Of a stretch of DNA of 64,000 nucleotides, positions 17,030 to 25,797 are shown one piece after another. Each line of letters begins with the position of its first letter. Position 1 is the stretch's first letter. Made by a program: the position numbers and the translations under genes. The stretch comes from Cupriavidus pinatubonensis (lineage in GTDB: Bacteria; Pseudomonadota; Gammaproteobacteria; Burkholderiales; Burkholderiaceae): assembly GCF_019602855.1 (NCBI RefSeq), contig NZ_CP080766.1, positions 2,418,001-2,482,000 of the forward strand, read 5' to 3'. The notes beneath the pieces are model-generated. The model was not told the DNA's origin, made no database searches, and saw only the letters and a list, made by a program, of their open reading frames with translations.

Positions 17030-17860
17030 ATGACAGCCACGGAACATACCCTGCGGAACACCACGCTAAGCATTCGCGATGGCATCGCCGAGTTTACGCA
17101 CCAGCGACCCGAGATCCGGAACGCGCTGACACCTGAACTGAAGCACGATTATGTCGATATGCTCGATATCGTCGAAGACGACCGCAGTGTCCGGGCGCTG
17201 ATCCTTACGGGATCGGGCGGAAGCTTCTGTGCGGGCGGAGACCTGAAGTCTTTGCTGGCCATGCGCGACGATCCGTCCCTGGCGGCGCACCAGCCGGAAG
17301 CCATGCGCCGGCGTGTGAAACGTGGTCAGGGCTGGCTGCGGCGGCTTCGCGACCTCGAGGTTCCTGTCGTTGCCGCGGTGGATGGTCCGGCTGCCGGAGC
17401 CGGCTTCTCGATTGCGCTCACCGCGGACTTCGTGCTGGCTTCGGAACGCGCATCGTTCTCGATGGTTTTTGTGAAAATCGGGCTGGTACCGGACATGGGA
17501 GCGATGTACTCGCTGCCGCGAACGGTGGGCTTAAGCATGGCGAAGGAGTTGATGCTGACCGGGCGCCGCGTTGGCGCGGCGGAGGCGCACAAGCTCGGCA
17601 TCGTGCATGCGATCCACTCGGCCGATGCGCTGGCCGAAGACGCGCGCCGGTTCGCCGCGCGCTTCGTTGACGGGCCCCGGGAAGCCATGGCTTTGACCAA
17701 GAACGCGCTCAATGGCACGTTCGAAGCGCCGTATGACACGATGCTGGCGGTGGAGGCCCATGCGCAGGCCGTGGCCGCAGCGGCGCCGTATTACGGCGAG
17801 GCGGTGCAGGCCTTCCTGCGCGGCGAGCCGGCGAAGTTCGACTGGGATCGTCGACGCTAA
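17030..17860 (+). CDS. Enoyl-CoA hydratase/isomerase family protein (isomerase-like)
   Basis: A 276-residue crotonase. FCAGGDLKSLLAM and GPAAGAGFSIAL give the oxyanion hole. The active-site stretch SMVFVKIGLVPDMGAMYSLPR has an aspartate after Pro, as in PaaG-type enoyl-CoA isomerases, and the second glutamate is kept in AKELMLTG. Shifting a double bond from position 3 to 2 is therefore at least as likely as hydration. The ATG at 17030 follows GAGGAGACAGCC. It stands alone, divergent from the Bug genes, and may serve the same pathway as the neighbouring operons. Confidence 0.85.
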   Translation: MTATEHTLRNTTLSIRDGIAEFTHQRPEIRNALTPELKHDYVDMLDIVEDDRSVRALILTGSGGSFCAGGDLKSLLAMRDDPSLAAHQPEAMRRRVKRGQGWLRRLRDLEVPVVAAVDGPAAGAGFSIALTADFVLASERASFSMVFVKIGLVPDMGAMYSLPRTVGLSMAKELMLTGRRVGAAEAHKLGIVHAIHSADALAEDARRFAARFVDGPREAMALTKNALNGTFEAPYDTMLAVEAHAQAVAAAAPYYGEAVQAFLRGEPAKFDWDRRR

Positions 17861-17919
17861 CGTCGATTCACGCAACGCCGATATCGACGATAACGTGCCT
17901 TGCCTGACGCTGAACGTGG

Positions 17920-18657
17920 CTACTCCGCCCTGTACCACAACCCCGAGTCGGGGCGGACGCTGACCCTCACGCCATCGCGTCGAACCTGCTCCTCATCGAG
18001 TCGCATTGCTGCCGAAGGATCGATGTCGAACGAGATATCGAGTGCCTTGGTGACGCGGGCATCTTCGATGGGAAGCTCCCAGGTCAGGAATAGCTGCGTG
18101 CAATCCTGGTCGTCCGGAAACTCCGCCGCATCGAAAGCATTGCTACCGCGTGGAATCACCGCATGCGGCTGGCAGGTATCGAAGATCAGGACGGTACCGC
18201 GTCTCAGCGGAATGCGGAGGCCCAGCGACGGGAAATGTACGTCCTGCCCCTTGTCCTCGCTCAGGAAGAGGTTGCAGAACGCCGCGCCGCCATACTGCTC
18301 GCCGTCATGGTGATATCGCGCGCCGCGGCAAACCATGAGCGCCACGTCGCTGGAGGCAAGGACTCCAGGTAATCCAAGCGTGCTCGTCCAGTCGTCGGCC
18401 GCCCGTACGCATTGCGAATACTCCGGCCAGCGGGTTCGGGCTCGCGCCAGCGGCATGGCTTCGACGTCGCCGGCTTCCAGCGTCATGCGGGACAGCTCGC
18501 GTGTCCAATCGGCGACGAGACGCGCCGGTGGCGGTGGCACGTCGACAGCGCCGACCAGCACCACGTCGCTCACGCTGCGGCTGCGGATGGCGTCGCCACT
18601 CCAGAAGAAGGAGGTCAGGGCATTGGAAGCGGGGCTTTGATCGATGCTATGGGTCAT
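17920..18657 (-). CDS. Putative 2-oxoglutarate/Fe(II)-dependent oxygenase
   Basis: A 245-residue protein that I place in the 2-oxoglutarate oxygenase fold from its residues. YHHDGEQ gives an H-x-D pair (His116, Asp118), and CQPHAVIPR gives the distal His165 and a possible 2-oxoglutarate-binding Arg170. Strands such as GTVLIFDTCQPHA are typical of the jelly-roll core. The substrate is unknown. It is divergent from recQ, with 240 bp between the starts, and has no clear ribosome site before the ATG at 18657. Its in-frame open region continues far upstream opposite recQ, but that part is antisense shadow. Confidence 0.65.
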   Translation of the reverse strand: MTHSIDQSPASNALTSFFWSGDAIRSRSVSDVVLVGAVDVPPPPARLVADWTRELSRMTLEAGDVEAMPLARARTRWPEYSQCVRAADDWTSTLGLPGVLASSDVALMVCRGARYHHDGEQYGGAAFCNLFLSEDKGQDVHFPSLGLRIPLRRGTVLIFDTCQPHAVIPRGSNAFDAAEFPDDQDCTQLFLTWELPIEDARVTKALDISFDIDPSAAMRLDEEQVRRDGVRVSVRPDSGLWYRAE

Positions 18658-18897
18658 GGGTAACCGTGCCGTTCGGCTGTGCAGTTGGGCTGGCCGTGGT
18701 GCCTGCGAACGGTGAAAGAAGCGCGGTCCGCGCAGGATAACCGATGTTTCGTTGTCTGCCGGCCACGAGGACCGGATGTAAGTCTGGGCGGCGACACAGG
18801 CAAAAAGCGGGAATCGGCCCGTACTGCCCACGGCGTGCGCCAACTTTCGAACGGCACGGATATTGCTCGGGAACGAAGATACTGTCGCCGAACGCCC

Positions 18898-20568
18898 ATG
18901 CCCGAGACGCTGCCGCCAGACATCATGGAGATCCTGCGGGATCAGTTTGGCGTCGCACGCCTGCGCCCCGGGCAGGCTGACGTCCTGGCCAGCGTGCTGC
19001 AGGGCCACGACACGATCGCTGTCATGCCGACCGGGAGTGGAAAGTCGCTGTGTTTCCAGCTGCCTGCCCGCGTACTGGACGGCCTGACGGTGGTGATATC
19101 GCCGCTGATCGCATTGATGCAGGATCAGGCCGGCAAGCTGGACCAGCTCGATTTGCCGCCCGCGGTGGTCAACAGTGCCGTGGGCGACGCGGCGCTGGAC
19201 AGTCTCGCGCGCGGCGGCGAGCGCATCCTGTTGACGACGCCCGAGCAGCTCGAAGGCAAGGCCGTCATTGAAGCGCTGCGCCGCAACCGCGTTGCATTGT
19301 TCGTGGTCGACGAGGCGCACTGCATTTCGCAATGGGGCCACGATTTTCGGCCCGCATACCTCGGATTGCGGGAGGTCGTGTCGGCGCTGTCGCGGCCGCC
19401 GGTACTGGCGCTGACCGCCACGGCGACCGACGCCGTCGTCAAGGACATCGCGCACCACCTCGGCATGCGCCATCCGCGTGTCGTGCGTGCGCCGCTGTTT
19501 CGGCCCAACCTTGTCTATGCCGTCGAGCATCTGTCGGAGGCGCCCACGCGGCCTGATGCGGTACGCCGCCTGGTTTCGGCCGAAAGCGGTGGAAGCGGTG
19601 GAAGCGGCAGGAGGGGTGCAGGCATCGTCTACACTGCGACGGTCGCGCTGGCGGAACAGTTGTACGATGCACTGCGGGGTGCAGGCATGAACGTCGCGCT
19701 GTATCACGGCCAGCGCACCGCGGTGCAACGCCGCGACGCGCAGGACGCTTTCATGGCGGGGCGCGCGGACGTGATGGTGGCGACCAATGCCTTTGGCATG
19801 GGGATCGACAAGCCCGACGTCCGGTTCATCGTTCATGCGCAATGTCCCGGCAGCCTGGATGCCTATTACCAGGAGTCCGGAAGAGCAGGGCGCGACGGCG
19901 GGTTGGCGCGCTGTACGCTGCTGTTCGACGAGAAGGACAAGCGCATCCACCAGTTCTTTCTTGCTAACCGTTACCCGGCCGCGACGGACCTGCGGCAGAT
20001 GGTGACGGCGCTCAGGGGCACGCCAACGGTCCTGCCGGCGTTGCGAGAGGCACTTCCCCACATCGGTGTGCGGCGCTTGCAGTCAGGCATGCGGATGCTT
20101 GGCGATTTTGGCATCGTGCAGCGCGATCGCCGAGGGCGCTTCTCGCTGCGCGATGGCAGTGCCGACAGCATCGAAGACATCGCCGCCCTGTACGAGGCCC
20201 GCAGTCGTGAGGACCGCGAAACCCTGCAGGCGATGCTCGATTACGCGCGCAGCGGGCGTTGCCGCTGGATGCTGCTGCTCGAGTACTACGGCGAATCCGA
20301 GGACCTGGAACCATGCGGCATCTGCGACAGTTGCCGGCGCTTGGCGGAGGCTGCCACACATGAGGCTGACGGCGAGAAGACGGTGGCTGCCAGCGCGACA
20401 GCCGTGCCGTTCGCCGAAGGCGACACGGTAAAGGCGCGCCGGTTCGGCAAAGGCACGGTGGTGTCAGTTACCAGTGAATGGGTGGAAGTCCGCTTCCCCG
20501 ATGAGAGCGTGCGCCGCTTTCTGCCGGATCGCCTGCTTCGCATGGGCAAGCGCCGTGGCGCCGCGTAG
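18898..20568 (+). CDS. recQ: RecQ-family ATP-dependent DNA helicase
   Basis: A 556-residue 3'-5' DNA helicase. Walker A is MPTGSGKSLCFQLP, Walker B is VVDEAHCISQWGHDFRPAY, and motif VI lies in QESGRAGRDGG. The zinc-binding module is shown by CGICDSC near residue 480. The usual HRDC domain is absent; instead the C-terminus ends in a small beta domain (KARRFGKGTVVSVTSEWVEVRFPDESVRRFLP). It is therefore a short RecQ, probably a second copy beside a full-length one elsewhere (inference). The start at 18898 is chosen from alignment with RecQ proteins; there is no strong ribosome site, and MEILRD a few codons on is an alternative. Confidence 0.85.
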   Translation: MPETLPPDIMEILRDQFGVARLRPGQADVLASVLQGHDTIAVMPTGSGKSLCFQLPARVLDGLTVVISPLIALMQDQAGKLDQLDLPPAVVNSAVGDAALDSLARGGERILLTTPEQLEGKAVIEALRRNRVALFVVDEAHCISQWGHDFRPAYLGLREVVSALSRPPVLALTATATDAVVKDIAHHLGMRHPRVVRAPLFRPNLVYAVEHLSEAPTRPDAVRRLVSAESGGSGGSGRRGAGIVYTATVALAEQLYDALRGAGMNVALYHGQRTAVQRRDAQDAFMAGRADVMVATNAFGMGIDKPDVRFIVHAQCPGSLDAYYQESGRAGRDGGLARCTLLFDEKDKRIHQFFLANRYPAATDLRQMVTALRGTPTVLPALREALPHIGVRRLQSGMRMLGDFGIVQRDRRGRFSLRDGSADSIEDIAALYEARSREDRETLQAMLDYARSGRCRWMLLLEYYGESEDLEPCGICDSCRRLAEAATHEADGEKTVAASATAVPFAEGDTVKARRFGKGTVVSVTSEWVEVRFPDESVRRFLPDRLLRMGKRRGAA

Positions 20569-20591
20569 CGGCCCCCTCGCAGCCTTGGCTA

Positions 20592-20990
20592 TCAGGCAGG
20601 CCACGCCACCTGCTTCCAATACGCATCTTTCATCTGCATCTTCCCATCTGCCACGCGAAACAAGTCCAACCCCATTGCGTCAACGGGCCGGCCATCCTCC
20701 ATCGTCCCCTTGACGCGGTAGTGCAGAAGCACGGCGTCGCCGCAGATTTCCATGCGGCTGTCCGAGAAGACCACGTCGCCATGGCTCCCGGCCGCGCGCG
20801 CGAAGCGTTCGAGCAAGTAGCGGCGAACGTCTTCTTTGCCCTGCAGCACCTCGCCTTGCGGATTGCCGGTCCCTGTGGGAAGGCGCCACGTGAAGTCGTC
20901 TGCCAGGCAGGCGGCTACGCCATCGGCGTCGCCGGCACGAAAGGCACTGGCGAAGGCGGCCATCAAGGCGCGGATTTCCATGTCGGTCAT
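20592..20990 (-). CDS. NTF2/SnoaL-like protein
   Basis: A 132-residue protein of the NTF2-like alpha+beta fold. The N-terminal helix AFASAFRAGDADGVAACLADDFTWRLPTG and the strand GDAVLLHYRVKGTMEDGRPV are typical. Such proteins are small ligand-binding or catalytic cones, and no active-site assignment can be made. Its ATG overlaps the stop of the amidase gene (ATGA at 20987-20990) and is preceded by AAGGAGATC, so it is the last gene of the dioxygenase-amidase operon. It may act on, or bind, the amide or sulfonated substrate of that operon (inference). Confidence 0.75.
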   Translation of the reverse strand: MTDMEIRALMAAFASAFRAGDADGVAACLADDFTWRLPTGTGNPQGEVLQGKEDVRRYLLERFARAAGSHGDVVFSDSRMEICGDAVLLHYRVKGTMEDGRPVDAMGLDLFRVADGKMQMKDAYWKQVAWPA

Positions 20991-22393
20991 GCTTGATCTC
21001 CTTGTCGGGTCGGGGATGAGGCGCGCGGCGCCCACAGTGGCCACCGGCACGTCGTTTCGAAAGCGCGCGCAGCGCGCAACACCATGGCGTCGGCGTGGCT
21101 GGGGCCGACGATTTGAAGGCCAATCGGCAGCCCGGCGCGTGTGACACCACATGGCACGCTGGCGGCGGGCTGGCCCGTCAGATTGAACGGCAGGCAATGC
21201 GGCGCGGACCAGGGCTGTCCCACTCGCGGTGGCGCCGACGCGAGCGTGGGCGTCACCAGCAGGTCATACCGCTCATGGAAGCGCCGCATCGCCACGCCCA
21301 GTTCGCGCCGGCGCTCGGTCGCGTCGAGATAGGCCAGGGCGTCCACATTGCGGCCCCGTGCGGCGGCTTCGTGCAGGAGCGGATCCATCAGCGCGAGGCG
21401 ATCGGGCGTGATGTCGCGCAGAAAGCGCGCGACGCCGGCATCCCACAATACGCGGAACGTCGGGGCCGGGTTGTCGAAGCCAGGGTCCACGTCTTCGACC
21501 ATGGCACCGAGCGCCATCAGGCGCCGGACGGCGGCATCGCACAATGCGCTTACCTCGGGATCGACGGGAAGGTAGCCAAGGGTGCGGCTGTAGGCGACGC
21601 GCAGGCCTGCGATGCCATCGTCGAGGCCGGTGCGCCAGTCGCGATCCTCATAAGGCAATGCGTGCCAGTCGCGGCTGTCGGGGCCGCTGATCGCGGTGAG
21701 CAGCAGTGCGGCGTCCGTGACGGTGCGCGCCATCGGCCCGACGTGGAACAGCGTGCCGGAATGCGCGGGCGGATAGCAGGGCACGCGTCCGCTGCCCGGC
21801 TTGAATCCAAACACGCCACAGGCTGCCGATGGCGCGCGGATGGAACCACCGCCGTCGGTCGCGACATGCAATGGCCCCAGCCCGAGCGCGGTGGCGGCGG
21901 CCGCGCCGCCGCTGCTGCCGCCCGGTGTGTGCGCCGTATTCCAGGGATTGCGCGTGATGCCGGCCAGCGCGCTTTCGGTGATGCCCTTCGTGCCGAACTC
22001 CGAAGTATTGGTCTTGCCCAGCAGCACGGCGCCGTGCTCGCGCAGGCGCGCTGCGGCCGGGCAATCGTCGGGCTGCGGCGTATCGGTAGTGGCAAGGCTG
22101 CCCAGACGCGTTGGCCAGCCGCGCACGTGGAGCAGGTCCTTGAACGACACCGGCACGCCGTCCAGCAAGCCGCACGGCTTACCGCGCCGCCAGCGTCGTT
22201 CCGACGCGCGCGCCTGTTCGCGCGCGTCGTCTGCATCGATGAATCGGAACGCATTGCAGGCAGGATCGCGTTCGGCCACGCGATGCAGGATGGCGTCGAG
22301 CGTCTCGACTGGCGACAGTTCGCGCCGGGCGTAAAGCGCCAGCAATGCGGTGGCGGACAGATCTGCGGGATTCGACATGATCAGGTCGTTCAT
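20987..22393 (-). CDS. Amidase (amidase signature family)
   Basis: A 468-residue amidase-signature enzyme that hydrolyses an amide to acid and ammonia or amine. The Ser-cis-Ser-Lys triad is visible: Lys in GVPVSFKDLLHV, the cis-Ser in TPGGSSGGAAAATALG and the nucleophile in TDGGGSIRAPSAACG. It starts in the stop codon of the TauE gene (ATGA at 22390-22393); a second Met five codons on (MSNPADLS) is possible. It is the fourth gene of a translationally coupled operon with a TauD-like dioxygenase, a Bug receptor and a TauE exporter. Substrate unknown. Confidence 0.88.
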   Translation of the reverse strand: MNDLIMSNPADLSATALLALYARRELSPVETLDAILHRVAERDPACNAFRFIDADDAREQARASERRWRRGKPCGLLDGVPVSFKDLLHVRGWPTRLGSLATTDTPQPDDCPAAARLREHGAVLLGKTNTSEFGTKGITESALAGITRNPWNTAHTPGGSSGGAAAATALGLGPLHVATDGGGSIRAPSAACGVFGFKPGSGRVPCYPPAHSGTLFHVGPMARTVTDAALLLTAISGPDSRDWHALPYEDRDWRTGLDDGIAGLRVAYSRTLGYLPVDPEVSALCDAAVRRLMALGAMVEDVDPGFDNPAPTFRVLWDAGVARFLRDITPDRLALMDPLLHEAAARGRNVDALAYLDATERRRELGVAMRRFHERYDLLVTPTLASAPPRVGQPWSAPHCLPFNLTGQPAASVPCGVTRAGLPIGLQIVGPSHADAMVLRAARAFETTCRWPLWAPRASSPTRQGDQA

Positions 22394-23112
22394 CGGACGG
22401 CGTACCACGCGGCCACGGCGAGCAGGCAAAGCGATGCACTGCCGCGCAGGGCCCGTGCCGGCATCTTGCGGGCGAGGAAGCGTCCCGCCAGGGCACCGGC
22501 GGTCACCAGGGCGCCTGTCTTCAGGCCGAGGGCCAGCGGCAGATGGCCACCAAACCAGTGCGCGGCGCTTGCGGCAAGCGCAATCGGAAGCTGGATGGCC
22601 AATGCCGCCGCAAGTGCCGGCGCCGTCGCCGTGCGCCGAAGAAGCAATAGCGGCAGCAGCAGCACGGGGCCACCTGTGCCGGACAGCGCGGAACCGAGTC
22701 CGACAGCGAACCCGACTACGGCAAGCATCGCCGTAGCCGGCATCGGGCGCTCGCCCTGTGCCGCCATGAGCGATGCCAGCCCGTACAAACCAGAGACTGC
22801 CGCCAGCGCAGCCAGCCACAGGTCAGCACCGTTGGTCGGTACCACATGGACCAGCAGCGCACCGCACACGGCGCCGGACAGCGCCGTGGCATGGAGCGCC
22901 CACGGCGTGGCATGGAGCCCGGCCTGGACGCGCGCCGCACGCCAGCCAAGCAGCCCGGCCGGCACGAACGCGAGGCTAGAGGCGGCCACCGCTTCGGCCA
23001 GCGGCAAGCCCGCGATGCCGGTCAGCACCGGCACCACGAGCACGCCGCCGATCGATGTCGCGCCGATGGCCGCGCCGGCCAGAACGATCAGCCCGTCAGC
23101 CAGCCACGTCAT
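22390..23112 (-). CDS. TauE/SafE-family membrane exporter
   Basis: A 240-residue integral membrane protein of the TauE/SafE family with about seven or eight hydrophobic segments. The repeated family signature appears as AGAAIGATSIGGVLVVPVL at the N-terminus and as AVGLGSALSGTGGPVLLLPLLL in the second half. Family members are proposed to export sulfite, sulfoacetate or similar anions. Here it is coupled on both sides by ATGA overlaps, to the Bug gene upstream and to the amidase downstream. The context with a TauD-like dioxygenase suits release of sulfite or another product (inference). Confidence 0.85.
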   Translation of the reverse strand: MTWLADGLIVLAGAAIGATSIGGVLVVPVLTGIAGLPLAEAVAASSLAFVPAGLLGWRAARVQAGLHATPWALHATALSGAVCGALLVHVVPTNGADLWLAALAAVSGLYGLASLMAAQGERPMPATAMLAVVGFAVGLGSALSGTGGPVLLLPLLLLRRTATAPALAAALAIQLPIALAASAAHWFGGHLPLALGLKTGALVTAGALAGRFLARKMPARALRGSASLCLLAVAAWYAVR

Positions 23113-24080
23113 TCGACTTTTGCGCCAGACTGGCGGATCAGCCGTTCCATGACTGGCAGCATCACATCGAAGTCCCGCCGGAATGCGGCCGAGGTCGTGC
23201 CCTGCGCATACATGCCGTAGAGCTGGAAGCGCGCCTTCATTTCCGGGGTCTGCACCGCTGCGCGCGCTTCCTGTTCAAGCCGGCTCAGGATGGCCGGCGG
23301 CAAGTTGGCAGGGCCGAGCAGCACGGCGCCGCCGACCGGCCGGTATTCCGGATCGGGGAAGCCCGCCTCTGTCATGGTCGGCACGTTGGGCAGTTCGGCA
23401 GGCCGCCGGTCCCCCATCACGGCCAGCGCGCGCAGGCGTCCGTTCTGCAGGTAGGGGGCCATCACCCCGACGGTGCCGATCGCCCAGTCGATCTGCCCGC
23501 CGATCAGGTCCTGCACCATCAGCGATTCGCCCTTGTACGGCGCGTGCGTCATGTCGAGCTTCTGGGTCTGGCTCAGATACGACCCCATCAGGTGCGCCGA
23601 CGAGCCCACGCCATAGGAACCATACGTCACGGCGCCCTTGTGCTGCTGGGCCCACGCGATGAACTCCTTGACCGTTTTTGCCGGCACCTTCTGCGGATTG
23701 ACCGCGAACACGAGTTGGCCCGTGCAGACCTGGGAGATGAAGCTGAGATCGCGCTTCGCGTCATACGGCAGCTTCGCGTACAGGAACGGCGCGGTCAGGA
23801 TGGGCGCCGACGTCGCAAAGAGCACCGTGTAGCCGTCAGGCGCGGCGCGCGCGACGGCCTGCGTGCCGATTGTGCCACCCGCTCCCGGCCGGTTGTCGAC
23901 GATGATGGGCTGGCCCATGCTCTTGCTCATCGCCTCGGCCATGGTCCGTGCCAGCGCATCCGTCGCACCGCCCGGCGGCACCGGCACGATGAACGTGATC
24001 GGCTTGCTGGGGTACGTATCGGCCCTGGCCACCAGGCTCAATGCCATGGCGGCGATACCAACGAGCAGCTTCCATTTCAT
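23109..24080 (-). CDS. Bug-family tripartite tricarboxylate transporter substrate-binding protein
   Basis: A 323-residue periplasmic receptor. The signal peptide is MKWKLLVGIAAMALSLVARA, and the mature part starts DTYPSKPITFIVPVPPGGATDALAR. VVDN-type and APDGYTVLF motifs of the Bug family follow. It lies 26 bp after the TauD-like gene and overlaps the TauE gene by four bases. It presumably captures the acid that the dioxygenase and amidase act on. As for the other three Bug genes here, no membrane transport partner is adjacent. Confidence 0.92.
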   Translation of the reverse strand: MKWKLLVGIAAMALSLVARADTYPSKPITFIVPVPPGGATDALARTMAEAMSKSMGQPIIVDNRPGAGGTIGTQAVARAAPDGYTVLFATSAPILTAPFLYAKLPYDAKRDLSFISQVCTGQLVFAVNPQKVPAKTVKEFIAWAQQHKGAVTYGSYGVGSSAHLMGSYLSQTQKLDMTHAPYKGESLMVQDLIGGQIDWAIGTVGVMAPYLQNGRLRALAVMGDRRPAELPNVPTMTEAGFPDPEYRPVGGAVLLGPANLPPAILSRLEQEARAAVQTPEMKARFQLYGMYAQGTTSAAFRRDFDVMLPVMERLIRQSGAKVE

Positions 24081-24106
24081 ATGAGTCTCCCGGTTGATGC
24101 GTTGGC

Positions 24107-25012
24107 TCAGAACGGACGATCGCCGATGATCGTGGCGCGCATCATTCGGCGTACGGCAGGAAAGTAGTCCTGGATAGCGTAGTGCTGGGTCGAGCGGTTG
24201 TCCCAGAATGCGATGGTGTTGGGCCGCCAGCGCAGGCGCATCTGGTACTCGAGGATGGCAGGCTGACGCAGCAGGTACTCCATCAGGTCATGCTTCTCGG
24301 ACTGGCCTTCGAACGCCCCGCGCACCGCGTTGCGCGAACGGAAGTTCAAGAAGTGCGTGACGAAGGCGCCGTTCACGTAGAGGATCTTCTCGCCGCTTTC
24401 CGGATGCGTGCGCACGACGGGATGGATCGCGGGCGGAAACTGTTTGCGTTGTTCCGGCGTCATCTTGTCGCCGAATGCGGGCAGGATGTCGTGCGCGGCG
24501 AAGAGTCCCTCGATCTGCTGCTTGCGGTGCTCCGGCAACTTCTCGTAAGCAAGCGCCATGTTGACCCAGACCGTGTCGCCGCCGATCTCCGGGCATTGCA
24601 CACAACGCAGCATCGACGCCATCGACGGGATCTCGCGCCACGACACGTCGCTGTGATAGCCGTTCTCCATCGCCGGCTTCTTGTCGTCGCCCCCGAGCAG
24701 CACCAGTTCCGGGAACTCCTCATGGTGCGGAAAGGCGGGATGCACTTCCAGTTCGCCGAAGCGCCGCGCCAGCGACACATGCTGTGACGGCGTGATGTCC
24801 TGATCGCGGAACACCAGGACCTTATGCTCGACCAGTGCGCGCCGCAGGGCCGCGATGGTGTCGTCGTCGAGCGGTACGTTGAGGTCGATATTGCCGACTT
24901 CGGCACCCAGTGCCGGTGAAATGCGCGTCAGCGTGAAGGCGGACTGCAGGGCGCTGCGGGACACCACGGCCGGGGCTGTGATCGTCCCGTCTGCTGCGTG
25001 AATCGTTTTCAT
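24107..25012 (-). CDS. TauD/TfdA-family 2-oxoglutarate-dependent dioxygenase
   Basis: A 301-residue Fe(II)/2-oxoglutarate dioxygenase. The iron ligands are His120 and Asp122 in NGYHSDVSW and His277 in STQHYAIQDY; an arginine about 15 residues on (RRMMRATI) would hold 2-oxoglutarate. The N-terminal ISPALGAEVGNIDL and VFRDQDITPSQH segments are classic for TauD and TfdA. Family members cleave taurine, alkylsulfates or aryloxyacetates by hydroxylation; the substrate here is not known. GGAGACAAGGC precedes the ATG at 25012. It is the first gene of the five-gene operon and is divergent from a TetR regulator 88 bp away. Confidence 0.9.
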   Translation of the reverse strand: MKTIHAADGTITAPAVVSRSALQSAFTLTRISPALGAEVGNIDLNVPLDDDTIAALRRALVEHKVLVFRDQDITPSQHVSLARRFGELEVHPAFPHHEEFPELVLLGGDDKKPAMENGYHSDVSWREIPSMASMLRCVQCPEIGGDTVWVNMALAYEKLPEHRKQQIEGLFAAHDILPAFGDKMTPEQRKQFPPAIHPVVRTHPESGEKILYVNGAFVTHFLNFRSRNAVRGAFEGQSEKHDLMEYLLRQPAILEYQMRLRWRPNTIAFWDNRSTQHYAIQDYFPAVRRMMRATIIGDRPF

Positions 25013-25100
25013 GCCTTGTCTCCAATTTATATTAGCGAGTATATTTTTGGCTGACGATGCACCGAGGCGCAACCAATGCGTTGGGTGGCTAGGGAAAACC

Positions 25101-25760
25101 ATGTCGAAACTTATGCCTCAGGACCCACTTGCCGCGCTGGAAGGCCAGCAAGGCTTCAAGCCGCCCCGGTACGGCCGTGCCGGCCGTACCACCGAAGCGC
25201 TTCTTCAGGCCGGCCGCGAATTGCTGCGCGAGCGCGCGCTCGACAGCATCACCAACCAGGAAATCTGCGCCGCCGCCCACGTCACAACGGGCGCCTTTTA
25301 CGGCCGGTTCCAGAGCAAACAGGCCTTTTTCGAGGCCTTGCAGGCCGTGATGGCGGAAGATATCGACACCCGGATGGGGGCGTGCCTGGCCGTGGTAGGA
25401 GCGTCCGATGGCGATCTGCAGACCGGGGTTCGAGCGCTGCTGTCGGAAGTGCGGCGCGGCGCGCTCCGTCATCAGGGCGTGCTGCGCGCGACGATCATGG
25501 AGATCAACGGGAAAGCGTGGCAGGGCGTCAAGCAGCGGCGCGCGGGCTTTGTCGAGCGCGCTGTGCCCGTGCTCGAAGCCCTGTATGCCGAGGGGCAGGG
25601 CGATCCCGACGCATTGCGGCGGCGGATCCGCATCGCGTTTCAGTTCGCCATCGGCAGCATCATCAATGCGATCCTGAACAACCCTGGACCGCTGCGCCTG
25701 TCGAGCGCGGAATTCGACGAGGAACTGACCCGGGCCTTTTGCGCGTACCTGAGGGCCTGA
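25101..25760 (+). CDS. TetR-family transcriptional regulator
   Basis: A 219-residue TetR-type repressor. The DNA-binding helix-turn-helix is at about residues 25-75 (LLRERALDSITNQEICAAAHVTTGAFYGRFQSKQAFFEAL, here shortened in the mind of the reader to the TTGAFYGRF recognition helix). The rest is an all-helical ligand domain. It is divergent from the TauD-like operon across an AT-rich 88-bp spacer that has a weak dyad, ATAT-N8-ATAT, near 25028-25043. Local control of that operon is the natural inference. The ATG at 25101 follows AGGGAAA. Confidence 0.88.
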   Translation: MSKLMPQDPLAALEGQQGFKPPRYGRAGRTTEALLQAGRELLRERALDSITNQEICAAAHVTTGAFYGRFQSKQAFFEALQAVMAEDIDTRMGACLAVVGASDGDLQTGVRALLSEVRRGALRHQGVLRATIMEINGKAWQGVKQRRAGFVERAVPVLEALYAEGQGDPDALRRRIRIAFQFAIGSIINAILNNPGPLRLSSAEFDEELTRAFCAYLRA

Positions 25761-25797
25761 TCCAGTTCGATCAGACCCGCAGTCATACGCGATGAAG

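Noticed and set aside
18679..18897. N-terminal extension of RecQ
   Set aside because: The extra 73 codons do not resemble RecQ, lack a ribosome site and cover the divergent promoter region.
25013..25100. TetR operator between the TauD-like and TetR genes
   Set aside because: Only a weak ATAT-N8-ATAT dyad and a CCAA/TTGG pair are visible; not strong enough to list as a site.
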